A stretch of DNA of 64,000 bases from Metabacillus dongyingensis (GCF_019933155.2 NZ_CP082944.1:2110001-2174000); one strand, 5' to 3'; positions 41,052 through 52,028 are shown, counted from the first letter of the stretch. The notes: generated by a model from the sequence alone, not told the origin. Program-made: numbers and translations.

Positions 41052-42191
41052 ATGAGTTTACAGCCGCACGGAGGATTACTAATTCAATCATATAACCCCG
41101 AGGAAAAATATCAGGAAATTTCTGCAGAAATTGAAATCGATGCCATGGCATTAAGTGATTTGGAATTAATCGGAATTGGAGCATATAGCCCGCTCGAAGG
41201 ATTTCTTTCACAAAAAGATTATGAGCAGGTCGTAAATGATATGAGACTTGCTTCAGGGACTGTCTGGAGTATACCGATTACACTGCCTGTTTCAAAGGGA
41301 ACGGCTGATAAATTACTAGTCGGCGAAAAAGCGAGACTGATTTACAAAGGCGAGGTATATGGCCTGATACAGGTTGAAGATGTTTATGAGCCTGACAAAG
41401 CACATGAAGCCATTAATGTATATGGAACGGCAGACATCGCTCACCCTGGCGTGAAAAAAATGCACGAACGGGAAGACGTCTATGTAGGCGGTAAAATTAC
41501 TCTTTTAAAGAGACCTGAAAAGCCATTTAAGCAATACACGTTTGATCCAATTGAAACGCGTGAAATTTTCAAAAGCAAAGGCTGGAAAACTGTCGTTGGA
41601 TTCCAGACAAGAAACCCCGTGCATAGAGCACATGAATATATTCAGAAATCAGCCCTTGAAACAGTGGATGGATTATTCTTAAATCCGCTTGTAGGTGAAA
41701 CCAAATCTGATGACATTTCAGCATCCATCAGAATGGAGAGCTATGAGGTACTTCTAAGAAACTATTATCCGGAAGAACGGGTTGAGCTCGGCGTCTTTCC
41801 TGCAGCAATGAGATATGCAGGCCCAAGAGAAGCGATCTTTCATGCCATTGTCCGGAAGAATTACGGTTGCACCCATTTTATTGTTGGCAGAGATCATGCA
41901 GGTGTTGGTGATTACTACGGAACCTATGATGCTCAGAAAATCTTTGATCAATTTGAGGAGCAGGAGCTTGGAATCAAGCCGCTGAAATTCGATCACAGCT
42001 TCTACTGCAGCAAATGCGAAGGAATGGCGACAACGAAAACATGTCCTCATGACAGCTCGGCACATGTTATTCTATCAGGAACAAAGGTAAGGCAAATGCT
42101 CCGGAACGGCGAGGTTCCTCCTAGCACTTTCAGCCGCCCGGAAGTTATTGAAGTTCTAATAAACGGACTTAAAAAAGAAAACGTATCATAA
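41052..42191 (+). CDS. sat: Sulfate adenylyltransferase
   Basis: ATP sulfurylase, makes APS from sulfate and ATP. 379 residues. Catalytic motifs [12 protein letters not shown] (about 191-202) and [15 protein letters not shown] (about 275-289) are clear, followed by a Cys-rich segment ([16 protein letters not shown]) that may bind zinc, as in homodimeric bacterial Sat. Start ATG follows AGGAGG by a slightly long spacer. Confidence 0.97.
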   Translation: MSLQPHGGLLIQSYNPEEKYQEISAEIEIDAMALSDLELIGIGAYSPLEGFLSQKDYEQVVNDMRLASGTVWSIPITLPVSKGTADKLLVGEKARLIYKGEVYGLIQVEDVYEPDKAHEAINVYGTADIAHPGVKKMHEREDVYVGGKITLLKRPEKPFKQYTFDPIETREIFKSKGWKTVVGFQTRNPVHRAHEYIQKSALETVDGLFLNPLVGETKSDDISASIRMESYEVLLRNYYPEERVELGVFPAAMRYAGPREAIFHAIVRKNYGCTHFIVGRDHAGVGDYYGTYDAQKIFDQFEEQELGIKPLKFDHSFYCSKCEGMATTKTCPHDSSAHVILSGTKVRQMLRNGEVPPSTFSRPEVIEVLINGLKKENVS

Positions 42192-42207
42192 GAAGGGAGA
42201 AACATCT

Positions 42208-42801
42208 ATGAGCAGCAATATTGTATGGCACCAATCCTCTATTTCAAAACAAGAAAGACGAGATAAAAATAAGCACCAGAGCTTTATTCTCTGGTTTACA
42301 GGTTTATCAGCATCCGGTAAATCTTCTGTTGCGAACGCTTTTGCTAGGACTTTATTTGACCGCGGCGCTCAGGCGTTTGTCCTGGATGGTGATAATGTGA
42401 GGCACGGCCTCAATCAGGATCTTGGCTTTAATGAGACCGACCGCAAGGAAAATATCAGACGAATTGGAGAGGTTTCGAAACTGTTTGTTGAAAGCGGGCA
42501 AATCGTCTTAACAGCTTTTATATCCCCTTACCGTGCTGATCGTGACCTTGTCAGAAAATTGGTTGAAAAGGATGAATTCCTCGAAGTCTATATTAAATGT
42601 TCGATTGAAGAATGCGAAAAACGCGATCCCAAAGGGCTTTATAAAAAAGCGAGAAACGAAGAAATCAAACATTTTACAGGCATCAGCGCACCATACGAAG
42701 AGCCTGCGAATCCGGAAATTGTCCTGGATACAGAAAAATATTCAATAGAAGAATGTGTTAAACAATTGACGAAAACTTTAATAGAAAAGGGTTTAATCTA
42801 A
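42208..42801 (+). CDS. cysC: Adenylyl-sulfate (APS) kinase
   Basis: Phosphorylates APS to PAPS. 197 residues. Walker [14 protein letters not shown] (about 31-43), the APS-binding [29 protein letters not shown] with the catalytic Ser, and [10 protein letters not shown]. 16 nt after sat. Its presence means PAPS is made even though CysH carries an iron-sulfur cluster. Confidence 0.97.
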   Translation: MSSNIVWHQSSISKQERRDKNKHQSFILWFTGLSASGKSSVANAFARTLFDRGAQAFVLDGDNVRHGLNQDLGFNETDRKENIRRIGEVSKLFVESGQIVLTAFISPYRADRDLVRKLVEKDEFLEVYIKCSIEECEKRDPKGLYKKARNEEIKHFTGISAPYEEPANPEIVLDTEKYSIEECVKQLTKTLIEKGLI

Positions 42802-42850
42802 AAGCTTACGTTTATGAGCTGAAGATCAAAGAAAAAAATTCTCAAAAAGT

Positions 42851-42879
42851 TTGAATTTATTGATATATTATTCTATAAG
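42851..42879 (+). promoter_or_regulatory. Candidate promoter for the siroheme genes
   Basis: TTGAAT (42851-42856), 17 nt, TATAAG (42874-42879) in the 156-nt gap after cysC. It could give sumT-sirB-sirC expression independent of the SAM riboswitch. No terminator is seen after cysC. Confidence 0.45.
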
Positions 42880-42957
42880 AACAGCAATACATCATTTCAG
42901 TTAATTGTCCTCAAATGAACATGCGGTCAATTACAAGTTAGTTAGGAGAGTCAGAAC

Positions 42958-43734
42958 ATGGGAAAGGTCTATTTAGTTGGAGCAGGCCCAGGTGATCCTG
43001 AACTGATCACGTTAAAAGCCATCAAATGCATCCAGCAGGCAGATGTTATTTTGTATGATCGCCTGGTTAATAAAGAATTGCTTTCCTATGCCAAAAAGGA
43101 AGCAGATCTCATATATTGCGGCAAGCTTCCCGACTATCATTTAATGAAGCAGGAAACGATTCATCACTTCTTAATCCGTTATGCGAAAAGCGGCAAGATC
43201 GTAACCCGTTTAAAAGGGGGAGACCCATTTGTATTCGGACGCGGTGCTGAGGAAGCAGAAGCACTTGCAAAGCAGAAGATTCCGTTTGAAATCGTACCTG
43301 GCATCACCTCGGGCATAGCAGCTGCCGCATATGCAGGAATTCCTGTCACGCACAGGGATGTAAGTGCAAGCGTTGCTTTTGTCACAGGACATCTCAAAAA
43401 TGATGCAAAAGAAGACGAGAAGTGGGCAAGCCTCTCAAAAGGCATAGATACATTAGCGATTTATATGGGCGTCAGCAACCTTCCGTATATTCAGGAACAG
43501 CTTCTGAAAAATGGGAAAAGCAAAGACACACCCGTTGCTCTGGTCCATTGGGGAACGACTGAAGTTCAAAAAACAGTTACAGGCACACTTGAAGATATCC
43601 TTGAAGTTGTCCGTGAACAGAATATAAAAAATCCAAGCATGATCATTATCGGAGAAGTTGTACGCTACCGCGAGAAAATTAAGTGGTTTGAAGAGAACTT
43701 ACAGACTTCAGCTCCTATCAGCGAGGCGTTATAA
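42958..43734 (+). CDS. sumT: Uroporphyrinogen-III C-methyltransferase (SumT, YlnD)
   Basis: Transfers two methyl groups from SAM to uroporphyrinogen III, giving precorrin-2 for siroheme. 258 residues. SAM-binding motifs VYLVGAGPGDPELITLKA (4-21), RLKGGDPFVFGRGAEEAEAL (82-101) and the VPGITSGIAAAAYAGIPVTHR segment are typical. It starts a tightly packed set (2 nt to sirB) that makes siroheme, the cofactor of sulfite reductase. Confidence 0.95.
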   Translation: MGKVYLVGAGPGDPELITLKAIKCIQQADVILYDRLVNKELLSYAKKEADLIYCGKLPDYHLMKQETIHHFLIRYAKSGKIVTRLKGGDPFVFGRGAEEAEALAKQKIPFEIVPGITSGIAAAAYAGIPVTHRDVSASVAFVTGHLKNDAKEDEKWASLSKGIDTLAIYMGVSNLPYIQEQLLKNGKSKDTPVALVHWGTTEVQKTVTGTLEDILEVVREQNIKNPSMIIIGEVVRYREKIKWFEENLQTSAPISEAL

Positions 43735-43736
43735 AA

Positions 43737-44522
43737 ATGAAACAAGCCGTTTTATATGTGTGCCATGGCAGCCGTGTGAAAGAAGCGTGTGATGAGGCCA
43801 TTGCTTTTATCGAGAAAACTCAAATGCATATTCATGCCGATATTCAGGAAATCTGCTTTCTTGAGCTGGCGGAACCTTCTATTGAAGAAGGGTTCGCCTC
43901 TTGCATCAAGCAAGGCGCCACACACGTTGCTGTTGTTCCTCTGTTATTGCTTACTGCTGTACATGCGAAAGAGGACATTCCTCTGGAAGTGAAAAAGGCT
44001 GCAGAAAACTATCCGGAAGCTGCCATTACATATGGTATGCCTATAGGTGTGCACCAAAAGATGGCTAAAAGCATCGTGAACAGAGTGCATGAACAAGGCA
44101 GGCCAGATTCTGACTCAATCATTGTCCTGATTGGACGGGGCAGCTCAGACCACGACGTAGTAAGAGATTTGACTGCCATAAGCAGGCTGGTCAAGAGTAA
44201 ATCCGGTGTCAGCAATGTGGAAATCTGCTTTCTGACTGCTGCTGAACCGAGTCTTGATGAGATGCTTTTAAATCTGTCGCTTCTCAAAGAGAAAACGATT
44301 TTTCTAGTGCCCTATTTATTGTTTACAGGGCTGCTTATGAGGGAAATTCAGACTAAAGTAAATAAGCTTGGCCATGAAAAAATCAAGCTTTGCCGGTATT
44401 TAGGCTACGACTCTGAAGTTGAAGAAGTTTTTACCGAAAGAGTGCAGTCTGCAATTGATAATCATGATTCTATTTATACTTTTAGATATGGAGACAAATG
44501 CGATGCTGCCATTAATGATTGA
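43737..44522 (+). CDS. sirB: Sirohydrochlorin ferrochelatase (SirB, YlnE)
   Basis: Inserts iron into sirohydrochlorin. 261 residues, the long form with two CbiX-like halves. The first half starts YVCHGSRVKEACDEAI, the second has IVLIGRGSSDHDVVRDL, where the His of the first half is replaced by Arg. His residues near positions 9 and 75 (first half) fit the metal site. It overlaps sirC by 20 nt. Confidence 0.92.
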   Translation: MKQAVLYVCHGSRVKEACDEAIAFIEKTQMHIHADIQEICFLELAEPSIEEGFASCIKQGATHVAVVPLLLLTAVHAKEDIPLEVKKAAENYPEAAITYGMPIGVHQKMAKSIVNRVHEQGRPDSDSIIVLIGRGSSDHDVVRDLTAISRLVKSKSGVSNVEICFLTAAEPSLDEMLLNLSLLKEKTIFLVPYLLFTGLLMREIQTKVNKLGHEKIKLCRYLGYDSEVEEVFTERVQSAIDNHDSIYTFRYGDKCDAAIND

Positions 44523-45084
44523 CGTCAAAAATCGGCTGGTCGTCATCATTGGAGGCGGAAAAATCGCTTACAGAAGACTGTCTGTATTTTTAAAGCAGGG
44601 TGCAAAAATAAAGGTGATCAGTCCGCATGTGATTGATGAAATCAGCTTTCTCCATGCTCAATCACAACTTGAATGGAAACAAAAAGAAGCAGATAAAGAA
44701 GATTTCAATGATGCGTTTTTAATTGTTGCAGCAACTGACAGCAAGGAAGTAAATGCCTGGGTAGCAAGGGAGGCGGGAGAACATCAGCTTGTCAATCTTG
44801 CTGGTGAGTCAGAGCTTGGAAATGTTCAGGTTCCTTCGTTTCATCAGCGTGGTAGATTAACGCTTGCTGTGTCCACGGATGGGGCAAGCCCATCACTTGC
44901 AAAAGATCTATCCGGGCAATTATTTAATCAATTTGATGACGTGTTCTTTGACCGCTTGGAAGATCTTTTTAATGAACGGAAAAAAATTAAAGCCTCAGAT
45001 CTTCATCAGGATGAAAAGCAAAGGCTTCTGAAGCAGCTTGTCAGAAAAGCGCAAGGGCCTTGGTCAGCTCCGACAGACAGATAA
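44503..45084 (+). CDS. sirC: Precorrin-2 dehydrogenase (SirC, YlnF)
   Basis: NAD-dependent oxidation of precorrin-2 to sirohydrochlorin. I start at ATG 44503, preceded by GGAG (9 nt), giving 193 residues beginning MLPLMIDVKNRLVVIIGGG. Longer in-frame starts run into sirB without a ribosome binding site. The NAD loop GGGKIAYRR (14-22) and the dimer motif AVSTDGASPSLAKDL are visible. Last gene of the sulfur block. Confidence 0.93.
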   Translation: MLPLMIDVKNRLVVIIGGGKIAYRRLSVFLKQGAKIKVISPHVIDEISFLHAQSQLEWKQKEADKEDFNDAFLIVAATDSKEVNAWVAREAGEHQLVNLAGESELGNVQVPSFHQRGRLTLAVSTDGASPSLAKDLSGQLFNQFDDVFFDRLEDLFNERKKIKASDLHQDEKQRLLKQLVRKAQGPWSAPTDR

Positions 45085-45085
45085 C

Positions 45086-45126
45086 AATCCGCTGAAAAAG
45101 TCCGGTTCTGACTTTTTTGGCGGATT
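45086..45126 (+). terminator. Terminator-like hairpin after sirC
   Basis: AATCCGC ... AAAAAGTC and GACTTTTTT ... GCGGATT make a long stem with a small internal mismatch and a 7-nt loop. No separate long T-run follows; the inner T-run is part of the stem. Confidence 0.65.
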
Positions 45127-45199
45127 CGTTCTGGCCGAGGAGTTAGTCTCTTGCGCTGGACATGAATGCGCAAATTTTTATTCTTACTATTAACTTCAA

Positions 45200-45233
45200 A
45201 AAAAGCATGGACTCATAAAGTGTCTATGCTTTT
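45200..45233 (-). terminator. Terminator overlapping the end of rqcH
   Basis: On the minus strand AAAAGCATAGAC and GTCCATGCTTTT pair (one G-U) with a loop, followed by T-run. The stem includes the rqcH stop codon. It can also act on plus-strand transcripts. Confidence 0.8.
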
Positions 45234-46930
45234 CTTAATTTTATCACCAAATCCGGATCAGGCGTCACATAGACGGTTTGCTGATTGTCATAAATCACAA
45301 AACCTGGTTTGGATCCGTTTGGTTTTTTGACATGCCGGATTTTTGTGAAGTCAACCGGGACAGAGCTTGAGCCTTTTGCTTTGCTGAAATAGGCTGCAAG
45401 ATTGGCCGCCTCTAGTATCGTTTCCTCACTTGGTTCCTGGCTGCGGATGACAACATGAGAGCCAGGTATGTCTTTTGTATGCAGCCAAATATCATCCCGT
45501 GCAGCTGTTTTGTTTGTTAAATAATCGTTTTGCTTGTTGTTTTTTCCGACAAGTATTTCAGTGCCATCGCTTGCAGTATATTTTTCAAGAACAATTTTTG
45601 CAGGTTTGTTCTTTTTATTTCCCTTCACTTGTTTCTTCTTTAAATAGCCGCCTTCCATCAGTTCTTCTCTAATCTCTTCGATGTCCTTTGGAGAAGCGGA
45701 TTCAATTTGCTGAAACACGTTTTCAAAATAGTGGATTTCATTTTCAGCCAGGCTGATTTGTTCTTCAACAAATGCAACTGATTTTTTCGCCTTGTTGTAC
45801 TTTTGAAAATAAGCCTGTGCATTTTCAGATGGTGTCTTTTGCGGGTTCAAGGTAATACTGACCATTTCCCCGTTATAATAGTTTATGACCTCTGACATTT
45901 TATCCCCGCGTTTTATTGCATACATATTTGCTGTAATCAGCTCGCCGCGCAGCTTGTATTTCTCTGCTTTTTCAGCATCCTTTAACGTGGCTTGCAGTTT
46001 CTTTATTTTTGTTTTATTTTTCTTCAGTTCATTTTGAACAAAACGTTCAAGGTCATTTCCCTGCTGCTTTACCCGGTCACGGGCTGCTTTTCCATAATAA
46101 TAGCGGTCGAGCATCTCTGAAATCGTTGGGAACACCTTGCTGGTCCCATTTAAGTGAGTAAGCGGCAGGATATAAAAGTATTCTTTTTCATCGGTTTCAA
46201 TCATAGTTGCCGAAATTTCACTATTCTTGATGTCTGAAACGAGATTCAGAAATGATTCAGGCAAGCTGGTCCGGCTGGCAAGTCCTGCTCTAAAGAGAAT
46301 CTCTTTTGCAAACAGGGGAGATATTCCGGCGAACTGCTGCATAAGCTGCTGATCTATTTTCCCTGAATTAAAATCAACTTTGCGCAGAATGGTTTCTTCT
46401 GTTGCTTCAAAAGGGTTCAGTTTATTCTGTTCAGGAGGCAGAACATATTCCTGACCAGGCATAATGGTCCTGTGCCGATTTACAGCAGGTGATATGTGCT
46501 TAATGCTGTCGAGGATCATATTGCGGTCACGGTCTATTAGAATAATGTTGCTGTGTCTTCCCATTATTTCAATGATCAGGCGTTTATTAGTGACGTCGCC
46601 AATTTCATTTCTGCTCTTTACATCAAAGTAAAGAATCCGTTCTAATTCAATTTGGCCGATTCTTTCAATGACCCCGCCTTCGAGATGCTTTCTGAGCAGC
46701 ATGCAGAACATAGGAGGTTCACTCGGATTTTCATAGCTTTCAGTTGTTAAATGAATTCTTGCATAGCTTGGATGAGCTGAGAACAGGAGACGGTGATTTC
46801 CCCCATTTGCCCGGATGACAAATATCAGTTCATTTTTATATGGCTGATGGATCTTTGAGATTCTTCCATTTGCCAGTTCATTTTTCAATTCTTCAGTTAT
46901 TGCATATGTAAACATGCCATCAAATGACAT
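45224..46930 (-). CDS. rqcH: RqcH, ribosome quality control factor (NFACT family)
   Basis: Binds 50S subunits with stalled nascent chains and directs alanine tailing for degradation; homologue of Rqc2/NEMF, formerly YloA/FbpA. I start at ATG 46930, 8 nt after AAAAGGG; 568 residues. NFACT-N domain 1-~180 ([31 protein letters not shown]), helix-hairpin-helix, long coiled coil (about 275-430), and NFACT-R near the C-terminus ([18 protein letters not shown]). The residue matching Asp97 of the Asp-Arg pair in B. subtilis is Glu97 here (QIELERIL). Divergent from yloB. Confidence 0.96.
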   Translation of the reverse strand: MSFDGMFTYAITEELKNELANGRISKIHQPYKNELIFVIRANGGNHRLLFSAHPSYARIHLTTESYENPSEPPMFCMLLRKHLEGGVIERIGQIELERILYFDVKSRNEIGDVTNKRLIIEIMGRHSNIILIDRDRNMILDSIKHISPAVNRHRTIMPGQEYVLPPEQNKLNPFEATEETILRKVDFNSGKIDQQLMQQFAGISPLFAKEILFRAGLASRTSLPESFLNLVSDIKNSEISATMIETDEKEYFYILPLTHLNGTSKVFPTISEMLDRYYYGKAARDRVKQQGNDLERFVQNELKKNKTKIKKLQATLKDAEKAEKYKLRGELITANMYAIKRGDKMSEVINYYNGEMVSITLNPQKTPSENAQAYFQKYNKAKKSVAFVEEQISLAENEIHYFENVFQQIESASPKDIEEIREELMEGGYLKKKQVKGNKKNKPAKIVLEKYTASDGTEILVGKNNKQNDYLTNKTAARDDIWLHTKDIPGSHVVIRSQEPSEETILEAANLAAYFSKAKGSSSVPVDFTKIRHVKKPNGSKPGFVIYDNQQTVYVTPDPDLVIKLRKA

Positions 46931-46982
46931 CGCAAGCACCCTTTTCTATAGGTAAGTTGGATCAAATCTCCACATTCAAATT

Positions 46983-46991
46983 ATTATAGCA
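46983..46991 (-). promoter_or_regulatory. Extended -10 promoter of rqcH
   Basis: Minus-strand TGC-TATAAT, a perfect extended -10. The -35 (TTCAGC, 17 nt) is weak. About 50 nt before the start codon. Confidence 0.6.
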
Positions 46992-47015
46992 TTTTTTTGG
47001 ACAGGGCTGAATAAA

Positions 47016-47043
47016 TTGACATTATAAGAGATTGTCCTACTAT
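47016..47043 (+). promoter_or_regulatory. Promoter of yloB
   Basis: TTGACA (47016-47021), 16 nt, TACTAT (47038-47043), about 30 nt before the ATG. Confidence 0.65.
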
Positions 47044-47073
47044 TCCACGTATTGAGAGGTGTAAAAAAAATTC

Positions 47074-49749
47074 ATGAAATGGCATGAAATTGGACCGGAA
47101 GAAGTACTTCAGTCAATTAATACAAGCAGAGAAAACGGATTATCTGAAAAAGATGTTCAAAAAAGAGTGAAGCATCACGGTTTCAATGAACTTAAGGAAG
47201 CTGAAAAACCTTCAGCATTTTTATTATTTCTGGAGCAGTTTAAAGATTTTATGGTGCTTGTTTTGTTAGCGGCAACACTGATCTCGGGTCTGCTTGGCGA
47301 ATATATTGATGCCATTGCAATCATTGCCATCGTTTTAATTAATGGAATACTTGGTTTTTTTCAGGAACGGCGTGCAGAAAAATCACTTGAAGCATTAAAA
47401 GAGATGTCAGCGCCTCAAGTACAGGCTCTCAGAGAAGGCGAATGGACAAGAATTCAATCGAAGGATCTAGTACCTGGAGATATTGTGAAATTTACGAGCG
47501 GGGACAGAATTGGCGCGGATCTTCGCTTAATCGAAGCAAAAAGCCTTGAGATAGAAGAATCGGCTTTAACAGGAGAGTCGCTTCCTGTTTCTAAATTTAC
47601 GAATGCTTTGTCAGATGGTCATGCGGGTATTGGGGATTTAACCAATATGGCCTTCATGGGAACTTTAGTAACACGCGGCAATGGCGTTGGCGTTGTTGTT
47701 GCAACGGGCATGAATACTGCGATGGGTCAGATTGCCGACTTGCTTCAATCTGCTGAGACCTTGGAAACACCGCTTCAGAGAAGACTTGAGCAGCTCGGGA
47801 AAATCTTAATTGTTGTGGCCCTTGCGTTAACTTTTTTAGTAGTCGCTGTCGGAGTGATTCAAGGTCATGAGCTATATGATATGTTTCTTGCAGGTGTGTC
47901 TCTTGCAGTGGCTGCAATTCCGGAAGGACTTCCTGCCATCGTAACCGTTGCTTTGTCTCTCGGTGTTCAGAGGATGATCAAACAAAGGTCGATTGTCAGA
48001 AAGCTGCCCGCTGTTGAAACACTTGGCTGTGCATCCGTTATATGTTCAGATAAGACCGGGACGATGACACAAAATAAGATGACCGTTACTCATATTTGGT
48101 CAGGCGGACGCACCTGGCAGTTGAGCGGAACAGGATATCAGCCTAAAGGCGAATTCTTCGTGAATGAACAAAAGGTTTTGGTCAAGGACAATAAATCCCT
48201 TCAGCAAATTCTCACATTTGGCATGCTTTGCAATACAGCAAACATTTATGAAAAAGATGATGACTACATTCTGGACGGTGACCCAACAGAAGGAGCACTT
48301 GTTGTTGCGGCAATGAAAGCAGGACTCTCTAAAGAAGCGCTGTCAAAGCAATTTAAAATTATAGAAGAATTTCCGTTTGACTCAATCCGGAAGATGATGA
48401 GCGTCATTATCGAGGATAAAAACGGAAAGCGCTTTGTTGTCACAAAAGGTGCTCCGGATATTTTGCTTCAGAAATTAGATTATGTGCTGTGGGACGAAAA
48501 ACAGCACTATATGTCTGCAAAATATGAAACAAAAATAAATGAAGCAATCGACAATCTGGCATCTCAAGCATTAAGGACCATTGCTGTTGCCTTTAAGCCT
48601 GTCTCTGCCCAGGCCATTTATCATCAGCATGAAGCTGAAAAGAATCTGGTTTTCTTAGGGCTGCAGGGAATGATCGATCCTCCTCGTCCTGAAGTGAAAC
48701 AAGCGGTGAAGGAATGCAGACAGGCTGGAATAAAAACGGTGATGATCACTGGTGACCATGTCAATACTGCCAGAGCCATAGCTAAACAGCTGGATCTCTT
48801 GCCGGCGAATGGAAAAGTAATAGATGGAGCAGCTCTGTCAGCTATGCCAAATGAAGAGCTTGTGCAGATTGTAGATGATATTTATGTGTTCGCAAGGGTA
48901 TCGCCGGAACATAAGCTGAAAATAGTAAAAGCGCTTCAAAGCAGAGGGCACATTGTTGCCATGACAGGTGACGGAGTAAACGATGCACCTGCCATAAAAG
49001 CTGCTGACATAGGCATTTCAATGGGGATAACAGGAACAGATGTAGCAAAGGAAGCATCTGCACTTATTTTAGTGGATGATAACTTTGCAACGATCAAGCT
49101 TGCTATTAAAGAAGGCCGAAATATCTATGAAAACATAAGAAAGTTTATCAGATATCTGCTCGCTTCAAATGTTGGAGAAATTCTGGTTATGCTTTTTGCC
49201 ATGCTGCTCGCGCTTCCCCTGCCCCTTGTTCCGATCCAGATCCTTTGGGTCAATCTTGTGACAGATGGTCTGCCTGCGATGGCTCTCGGTTTAGATCAGC
49301 CAGAAGGAGATTTAATGCAGAGGAAGCCGAGGCATCATAAAGAAGGGGTATTTGCACGGGGCCTTGGATGGAAAGTCATTTCGAGAGGTTTCTTGATCGG
49401 AATCGTGACCCTTGCAGCCTTTATGATTGTCTATCACAGAGATCCTGACAATTTAATTTATGCCCAGACGATTGCGTTTGCAACATTGGTCATGGCTCAA
49501 TTGATTCATGTGTTTGACTGCAGAAGCGAACGTTCAGTATTTTTAAGAAATCCGTTTGAGAACCTCTACCTGGTCGGAGCGGTTATTTCATCCGTGCTGC
49601 TGATGCTGGCAGTGATCTACTACGCCCCGATGCAGCCGATATTCCATACAGTGCCAATCATGGCTCGCGACTGGCTCTTGGTGCTTGGATTATCAGCCAT
49701 ACCAACTTTTTTGCTGGCAGGGTCACTTTTAACAAGAAAAAAAAGTTAA
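47074..49749 (+). CDS. yloB: P-type calcium-transporting ATPase (YloB)
   Basis: SERCA/PMR1-like P2A ATPase, pumping calcium across the membrane; in B. subtilis YloB is linked to spore calcium and heat resistance. 891 residues. N-terminal cation-ATPase domain (about 1-70), actuator TGES (SALTGESLPVS), phosphorylated Asp326 in CSDKTGTMTQNKM, nucleotide-binding KGAPDILL, hinge TGDGVNDAPAIKAADIGISMG, and ten membrane segments. The M4 motif VAAIPEGLPAIV fits calcium. Ribosome binding site GAGAGGTG is followed by a long spacer. Confidence 0.94.
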   Translation: MKWHEIGPEEVLQSINTSRENGLSEKDVQKRVKHHGFNELKEAEKPSAFLLFLEQFKDFMVLVLLAATLISGLLGEYIDAIAIIAIVLINGILGFFQERRAEKSLEALKEMSAPQVQALREGEWTRIQSKDLVPGDIVKFTSGDRIGADLRLIEAKSLEIEESALTGESLPVSKFTNALSDGHAGIGDLTNMAFMGTLVTRGNGVGVVVATGMNTAMGQIADLLQSAETLETPLQRRLEQLGKILIVVALALTFLVVAVGVIQGHELYDMFLAGVSLAVAAIPEGLPAIVTVALSLGVQRMIKQRSIVRKLPAVETLGCASVICSDKTGTMTQNKMTVTHIWSGGRTWQLSGTGYQPKGEFFVNEQKVLVKDNKSLQQILTFGMLCNTANIYEKDDDYILDGDPTEGALVVAAMKAGLSKEALSKQFKIIEEFPFDSIRKMMSVIIEDKNGKRFVVTKGAPDILLQKLDYVLWDEKQHYMSAKYETKINEAIDNLASQALRTIAVAFKPVSAQAIYHQHEAEKNLVFLGLQGMIDPPRPEVKQAVKECRQAGIKTVMITGDHVNTARAIAKQLDLLPANGKVIDGAALSAMPNEELVQIVDDIYVFARVSPEHKLKIVKALQSRGHIVAMTGDGVNDAPAIKAADIGISMGITGTDVAKEASALILVDDNFATIKLAIKEGRNIYENIRKFIRYLLASNVGEILVMLFAMLLALPLPLVPIQILWVNLVTDGLPAMALGLDQPEGDLMQRKPRHHKEGVFARGLGWKVISRGFLIGIVTLAAFMIVYHRDPDNLIYAQTIAFATLVMAQLIHVFDCRSERSVFLRNPFENLYLVGAVISSVLLMLAVIYYAPMQPIFHTVPIMARDWLLVLGLSAIPTFLLAGSLLTRKKS

Positions 49750-49764
49750 AATATGCTATAATTC

Positions 49765-49800
49765 GAAAGGTAATAGCTGAGTCTATTACCTTTTCTTTTG
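49765..49800 (+). terminator. Intrinsic terminator after yloB
   Basis: GAAAGGTAATAG / CTATTACCTTTTC stem with a 6-nt loop and T-rich tail. Confidence 0.88.
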
Positions 49801-49872
49801 TTAGAAGCTCTTTTTGGGACAGAAACAAGGAGCATTTCTTATGATATGATCAAAGAATTGGATGTGAAATAA

Positions 49873-50748
49873 ATGGTTTGCAGCATGACAGGATATGGGC
49901 GTTCATCAATTGGGAATGATAAACTGACCATTACAGCCGAAATGAAATCGGTTAATCACCGTTTTTTTGAAATTAACGTAAGAATGCCTAGACAATTGAT
50001 GTCCATTGAGGATAAAATCAAAAAAGTGATCTCTTCTATCATTTATAGAGGACGCGTTGAATTATACATAACAATTGAAGGCGAATCATTGGCAGACCGG
50101 TTTATCGAAGTTGATTGGAACCTGCTTGATCAATATGTTCAGGCAGCTGCGGAGATAGGAAACCGGTATGATTTACATAATGGATTGCAGCTGACTGATC
50201 TCCTTAAGCTGGAAAATGTTATTACAGTCGGAGAACAGGAAAATAGTAATGAAGAAATACAATCTATGATCTTTGCGGCTGTGCAGGATGCGGCATTAAA
50301 GCTGAAAGAAATGAGAAAGGCAGAAGGTGCACATCTGAAAAGCGATTTGCTGAAGCAGCTGTCGATTTTGGAGTCATATGTTTCTGATATTGAAAAATAT
50401 GCCCCTCAGGTCGTGATCCGCTACAAACATAGGCTGGAAAAAAAGATGGCTGAACTTTCTGAAGGCACAATGGATGAAAGCAGAATCATAACAGAGGCTG
50501 CCCTTTTTGCTGACAGAGCGGACATTGCAGAAGAGATTACGAGAATCAGAAGCCATCTCTCACAATTCCGTGAAACGATGCAAAAAGAAGAATCAATTGG
50601 AAGAAAGCTGGATTTCCTTGTTCAGGAGCTGAACAGAGAAGCGAACACGATTGGCTCTAAAGCAAATGACAAGGATATATCCAAATGTTCAGTAGAACTG
50701 AAAAGCGTCATAGAAAGATTAAAAGAGCAAGTCCAAAATATTGAATAA
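49873..50748 (+). CDS. yloC: YicC/YloC family endoribonuclease
   Basis: YicC-family protein; members are endoribonucleases acting on RNA such as sRNA in enteric bacteria. 291 residues. N-terminal SMTGYGRSSI and SVNHRFFEINVRMPRQL are strong signatures; the C-terminal DUF1732 has GRKLDFLVQELNREANTIGSKANDKDIS. Start ATG at 49873 has a poor ribosome binding site (GGATGTGAAATAA), so expression may be low or coupled to another element. It heads the yloC-remA-gmk-rpoZ group. Confidence 0.93.
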   Translation: MVCSMTGYGRSSIGNDKLTITAEMKSVNHRFFEINVRMPRQLMSIEDKIKKVISSIIYRGRVELYITIEGESLADRFIEVDWNLLDQYVQAAAEIGNRYDLHNGLQLTDLLKLENVITVGEQENSNEEIQSMIFAAVQDAALKLKEMRKAEGAHLKSDLLKQLSILESYVSDIEKYAPQVVIRYKHRLEKKMAELSEGTMDESRIITEAALFADRADIAEEITRIRSHLSQFRETMQKEESIGRKLDFLVQELNREANTIGSKANDKDISKCSVELKSVIERLKEQVQNIE

Positions 50749-50822
50749 TTAGCAGTTAAATCGTTTATAATGGGCCATTTAGGGCAAAAATAGTTTTGTC
50801 GTTTACTAGGGGGAGCGAATAG

Positions 50823-51715
<893 letters not shown>

Positions 51716-51720
51716 ATAAT

Positions 51721-51918
51721 ATGTTATATCCATCTATTGATAAACTCATGAACAAGCTTGATTCTAAATATACACTCGTAACAGTGGCGGCAAGACGCGC
51801 ACGTGAAATGCAGGAAAATCACGATCAGCAAATCGTGAAGCCTGTCTCTCATAAATATGTCGGCAAAGCACTTGAAGAAATTAATTCAGGCTTGCTGGAT
51901 TATGAAAAACAAGACTAA
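51721..51918 (+). CDS. rpoZ: RNA polymerase omega subunit
   Basis: Small subunit aiding assembly and stability of RNA polymerase. 65 residues: [30 protein letters not shown], with the conserved [12 protein letters not shown] helix and [20 protein letters not shown]. Directly after gmk, the usual place. A terminator follows. Confidence 0.97.
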   Translation: MLYPSIDKLMNKLDSKYTLVTVAARRAREMQENHDQQIVKPVSHKYVGKALEEINSGLLDYEKQD

Positions 51919-51932
51919 TTAAATGGCACTCT

Positions 51933-51970
51933 AAAATAACAACCTGAAACAACATGGGTTGTTATTTTTT
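51933..51970 (+). terminator. Intrinsic terminator after rpoZ
   Basis: AAAATAACAACC / GGTTGTTATTTT stem, 12-nt loop, continuing T-run. Confidence 0.88.
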
Positions 51971-52028
51971 CATTCTTGATAATTCACGGCTATAATAAGT
52001 ACTATGACTTTGGTGGGGGGAATGTGAA

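Noticed and set aside
49754..49762. Extended -10 element (TGC-TATAAT) before yloC
   Set aside because: Transcription would begin inside the yloB terminator hairpin, so it is probably coincidental.
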